From: TMP-24 sp964600685
GTDB taxonomy: Bacteria; Pseudomonadota; Alphaproteobacteria; Rhodobacterales; Rhodobacteraceae
DNA: 16,693 nucleotides
Assembly: GCA_964600685.1 (NCBI GenBank)
Contig: CAZRKU010000064.1
Coordinates: 1 to 16,693 of the forward strand
Direction: 5' to 3'
Shown: positions 14,494 through 16,693 of the stretch, piece by piece
Layout of the letters: the number at the start of each line of letters is the position of its first letter
Numbering within the stretch: the first letter of the stretch is position 1
Translations under genes and position numbers: made by a program
The notes under the pieces: generated by a model
The model's database searches: none
Seen by the model: the letters and a program-made list of their open reading frames with translations, nothing else
What the model was told of the DNA's origin: nothing

Positions 14494-14521
14494 TTGCCTC
14501 TGGTCGGCGCTCCCGGCTAAT
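14494..14521 (+). promoter_or_regulatory. Weak sigma-70-like promoter candidate for sseA
   Basis: TTGCCT (14494-14499) and GCTAAT (14516-14521) are each 4/6 matches to the housekeeping consensus, with a 16-base spacer. They lie between the preceding hairpin and the sseA start and would give a leader of about 20 bases. The call is by eye and tentative. Confidence 0.3.
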
Positions 14522-14547
14522 TCTTTGGGGTGTGAAGAGAGGCAGAT

Positions 14548-15396
14548 ATGGCAGACGACCCCAAAACCCTGGTTTCCACCGAATGGCTTGAGGCGCATCT
14601 GAAGGATCCCGATCTCAGGATCCTCGACGCAAGCTGGTACCTGCCCGATGCGGGCCGCGATGCGAAAGCCGAATATCAGGACGCCCACATCCCCGGTGCG
14701 CGGTTCTTCGACATCGACGAGGTTTCGGACAAGCGCTCTGGTCTGCCACATATGGCACCGCCGCCCGAGATGTTCATCAGCCGGATGCGGGCCATGGGCG
14801 TGGGCGATGGCCACCAGGTCGTTGTCTATGACGGGTCGGGGATTTTTTCGGCGGCGCGGGTCTGGTGGACCTTCCGCCTGATGGGCAAGACCGATGTGGC
14901 GGTGCTGGACGGCGGCTTTCCGAAATGGCGGGCCGAAGCGCGCCCGGTCGAGGATATGCCGCCCATCGTCAGGGACCGCCATATCACCGTGCAGCGCCAG
15001 GCGCATCTGGTGAGGGATGTCACCCAGGTGGCCGCCGCAGCAAAGCTTGGCGATCACGCGATCATCGATGCGCGCGCGCCCGGCCGGTTCAAGGGCGAGG
15101 AGCCTGAGCCCCGCCCCGGCCTCAGGTCCGGCCATATCCCCGGTGCGGTCAACGTGCCCTACAAGACGCTGCTGAATGACATTGGCACCATGAAGTCGCC
15201 CGACGCGCTGCGGAAGGTTTTCGAAACGGCGGGTGTCGACCTTAGGAAACCGGCGATCACCAGCTGCGGCTCGGGCGTCTCGGCGGCGGTGCTGAGCCTG
15301 GCGCTGGAGCGGATCGGCAAGCACGATCATTCGCTTTACGACGGTTCCTGGGCCGAATGGGGCATGTATGGCGACCTGAACGTCGTCAAGGGCTGA
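14548..15396 (+). CDS. sseA: 3-mercaptopyruvate sulfurtransferase (two-rhodanese-domain)
   Basis: The enzyme moves sulfur from 3-mercaptopyruvate to thiols or cyanide, giving pyruvate. The 282-residue product has two rhodanese domains. The inactive N-terminal one (about 8-130) has LRILDASWYLP (23-33), the HIPGARFFDID motif (47-57) and VVVYDGSGIFSAARVWWTFR (91-110). The catalytic C-terminal one (about 155-280) has the HIPGAVNVPY motif (196-205), the active-site cysteine C240 in the loop C-G-S-G-V-S (240-245) and the ending YDGSWAEWG. A CGSGV[ST]-type loop is the mark of mercaptopyruvate sulfurtransferase rather than thiosulfate sulfurtransferase. AGAGG precedes the ATG at good distance. The aminotransferase gene follows 10 bases later, so the two are likely cotranscribed. 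Confidence 0.94.
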   Translation: MADDPKTLVSTEWLEAHLKDPDLRILDASWYLPDAGRDAKAEYQDAHIPGARFFDIDEVSDKRSGLPHMAPPPEMFISRMRAMGVGDGHQVVVYDGSGIFSAARVWWTFRLMGKTDVAVLDGGFPKWRAEARPVEDMPPIVRDRHITVQRQAHLVRDVTQVAAAAKLGDHAIIDARAPGRFKGEEPEPRPGLRSGHIPGAVNVPYKTLLNDIGTMKSPDALRKVFETAGVDLRKPAITSCGSGVSAAVLSLALERIGKHDHSLYDGSWAEWGMYGDLNVVKG

Positions 15397-15406
15397 AGGA
15401 AAGACC

Positions 15407-16588
15407 ATGCTGAACACATTGAAACCGCAGCCTGCGGACAAGATTTTGCAACTGATCGGCCAGTTCCGCGCCGACCCGCGCGCGGGCAAGATCGACCTGG
15501 GTGTCGGGGTCTACAAAGACCCGACCGGACTGACGCCGGTGATGCGGGCGGTCAAGGCGGCCGAACACCGGCTGTGGGAAACCCAGATGACCAAGACCTA
15601 CACCGGGCTGGCGGGCGAGCCCGAGTATAACGAGGCGATGAGGCGTCTGATTTTCGGCCAGCAGACGTATGGCAAACGTATGGCAAGCGTAGCGACGCCC
15701 GGCGGGACGGGGGCGATCCGGCAGGCGTTCGAACTGATCCGCATGGCGGCGCCTGATGCCACCGTTTGGGTGTCGGACCCGACCTGGCCCAACCACACGT
15801 CGATCCTGACCTATCTTGGCATGCGCTGGCGGTCCTACCGCTATTTCGATGCCGAGACGCGGGGCGTCGACTTCGCGGGCATGATGGCCGATCTGGCGGG
15901 GGTGAAGGCGGGCGACGTGGTGTTGCTGCACGGCTGCTGCCACAACCCGACCGGCGCCAACCTGACCCTGCCGGAATGGGCGGCGGTCGCGGCGCTTCTG
16001 GACAGGACCGGGGCGGTGCCGCTGGTCGATCTGGCCTATCAGGGGTTCGGCGACGGGCTGGAGGCTGACGCGGCCGGAACCCGGCTGATCGCCGAACGGC
16101 TGCCCGAGGTGCTGATCGCCGCGTCCTGTTCCAAGAACTTCGGCATCTACCGCGAACGGACCGGCATTCTGCTGGCGCTTGGGGCCGAGGCGGGCCGCGA
16201 GGTGACGCAGGCGAACCTGTCGTTCCTGAACCGGCAGAACTATTCCTTTCCACCCGACCACGGCGCGCGGGTCGTGACCACGATCCTGAACGACGCGGCG
16301 CTCTGCGCCGACTGGATGGCGGAACTGGAGGAGGTGCGGCTGACGATGCTGGCCCTGCGCGAACAGCTCGCGCAGGAACTGCGCACCCTGTCCGGGTCGG
16401 ACCGGTTCGGCTTCGTCGCCCAGCATCGCGGCATGTTTTCCCGGCTGGGGGCGACGCCGGAACAGGTCGAGCGGCTGCGCGCCGAACATGCGATCTACAT
16501 GGTGGGTGACAGCCGCCTGAACATCGCCGGGCTGAACAGGTCCACCGTCCCGATCCTGGCCCGCGCGCTCCTTGCGGTCGGCATATGA
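15407..16588 (+). CDS. Aspartate/aromatic-amino-acid aminotransferase (class I, PLP)
   Basis: This PLP enzyme transfers amino groups between amino and keto acids; the subgroup uses aspartate and aromatic amino acids with 2-oxoglutarate. The 393-residue length matches the E. coli AspC/TyrB type. Visible elements are IDLGVGVYKDPTG (29-41), TYTGLAGEPEYNEAMRRLIFG (64-84), the substrate/cofactor W122 region (TVWVSDPTWPNH, 119-130), HNPTG at 179-183 with cofactor-binding N180, and D208 and Y211 in PLVDLAYQGFG. The Schiff-base lysine is K243 in SCSKNFGIYRERTG, and the carboxylate-binding arginine is R370 in GDSRLNIAGL. The start follows GGAAAG at normal distance. It is the second gene after sseA with a 10-base gap, and ends at a strong terminator. 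Substrate preference (aspC versus tyrB, or cysteine) cannot be told by eye. Confidence 0.93.
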   Translation: MLNTLKPQPADKILQLIGQFRADPRAGKIDLGVGVYKDPTGLTPVMRAVKAAEHRLWETQMTKTYTGLAGEPEYNEAMRRLIFGQQTYGKRMASVATPGGTGAIRQAFELIRMAAPDATVWVSDPTWPNHTSILTYLGMRWRSYRYFDAETRGVDFAGMMADLAGVKAGDVVLLHGCCHNPTGANLTLPEWAAVAALLDRTGAVPLVDLAYQGFGDGLEADAAGTRLIAERLPEVLIAASCSKNFGIYRERTGILLALGAEAGREVTQANLSFLNRQNYSFPPDHGARVVTTILNDAALCADWMAELEEVRLTMLALREQLAQELRTLSGSDRFGFVAQHRGMFSRLGATPEQVERLRAEHAIYMVGDSRLNIAGLNRSTVPILARALLAVGI

Positions 16589-16615
16589 AAAGGCGGGGCG
16601 TCATGCCCCGCCTTT
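16589..16615. terminator. Strong hairpin terminator, probably bidirectional
   Basis: AAAGGCGGGGC at 16589-16599 and GCCCCGCCTTT at 16605-16615 make a perfect 11-bp stem with a 5-base loop, directly after the aminotransferase stop. The A-run on one side and T-run on the other suit termination from both directions. The converging ammonium transporter gene ends 21 bases beyond. Confidence 0.85.
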
Positions 16616-16636
16616 CCGCTTCCGCCGATCCGGCGC

Positions 16637-16693
16637 TCAGTAGTTGTAGGCGCTTTCGCCGTGCGAGGTCTGGTCGAGACCCTGGCGTTCGTC
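16637..16693 (-). CDS. amtB: Ammonium transporter, C-terminal end (cut by window edge)
   Basis: Only the last 18 codons and the TGA stop are in the window. They encode DERQGLDQTSHGESAYNY. This D-E-x-x-G-L-D-x-x-x-H-G-E-x-A-Y tail is the typical cytoplasmic end of the Amt/AmtB family of ammonium channels, where it contacts the PII protein GlnK. The gene converges on the aminotransferase gene, with a shared hairpin terminator between them. The start and most of the gene lie beyond the right edge. The assignment relies on the short tail only. Confidence 0.75.
   Translation of the reverse strand, partial: DERQGLDQTSHGESAYNY

Noticed and set aside
13336..15489. 717-codon minus-strand open frame across smpB, the glycine-rich gene and sseA
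   Set aside because: It crosses three supported plus-strand genes and their intergenic hairpins; the composition is that of a shadow frame.

Overview
The window is a piece of an alphaproteobacterial chromosome, most likely from the Rhodobacteraceae (Rhodobacter/Paracoccus/roseobacter group). The evidence is the high GC content, the tightly packed flagellar gene order typical of that family, the family-typical sequences of FliF, FliL, MotA and SmpB, and small accessory proteins that I associate with these flagellar loci. I see no insertion sequence, phage gene, CRISPR array, tRNA or rRNA.

From 1 to 10,051 on the minus strand lies one long, translationally coupled flagellar operon, read right to left: fliL, a small membrane/coiled-coil protein, a MotE-like protein, motA, an 809-residue secreted protein of unknown function, a secreted SLT-type lytic transglycosylase, flhA, fliR, flhB and a FliJ-sized coiled-coil protein. 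Most junctions are 4- to 7-base overlaps. The main exceptions are the 98-bp motE-motA gap, which holds a perfect hexanucleotide tandem repeat, and a 74-bp gap before the transglycosylase. From 10,175 to 13,409 on the plus strand a second operon (fliF, fliH-like, fliN, fliP) diverges from the first. The 123-bp shared upstream region carries a CtrA-like box. Together the two operons encode the MS ring, part of the switch, the export-gate proteins FliP, FliR, FlhA and FlhB, export accessory proteins, half of the stator (MotA), FliL, and a wall-opening enzyme. motB, fliQ, fliG, fliM, fliI and the rod, hook and filament genes are not in the window.

Right of fliP the content becomes housekeeping: smpB (trans-translation), a 93-residue glycine-rich protein of unknown function behind a possible pseudoknot leader, then an apparent two-gene unit of a 3-mercaptopyruvate sulfurtransferase (sseA) and an aspartate/aromatic aminotransferase. 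That unit ends in a strong hairpin terminator, which also faces the converging 3' end of an ammonium transporter gene cut by the right edge.

The parts most worth a second look are the uncharacterised stator-neighbourhood module (121-aa protein, MotE-like, MotA, 809-aa secreted protein), the hexanucleotide repeat just before motA, and the pseudoknot-like element before the glycine-rich small gene.
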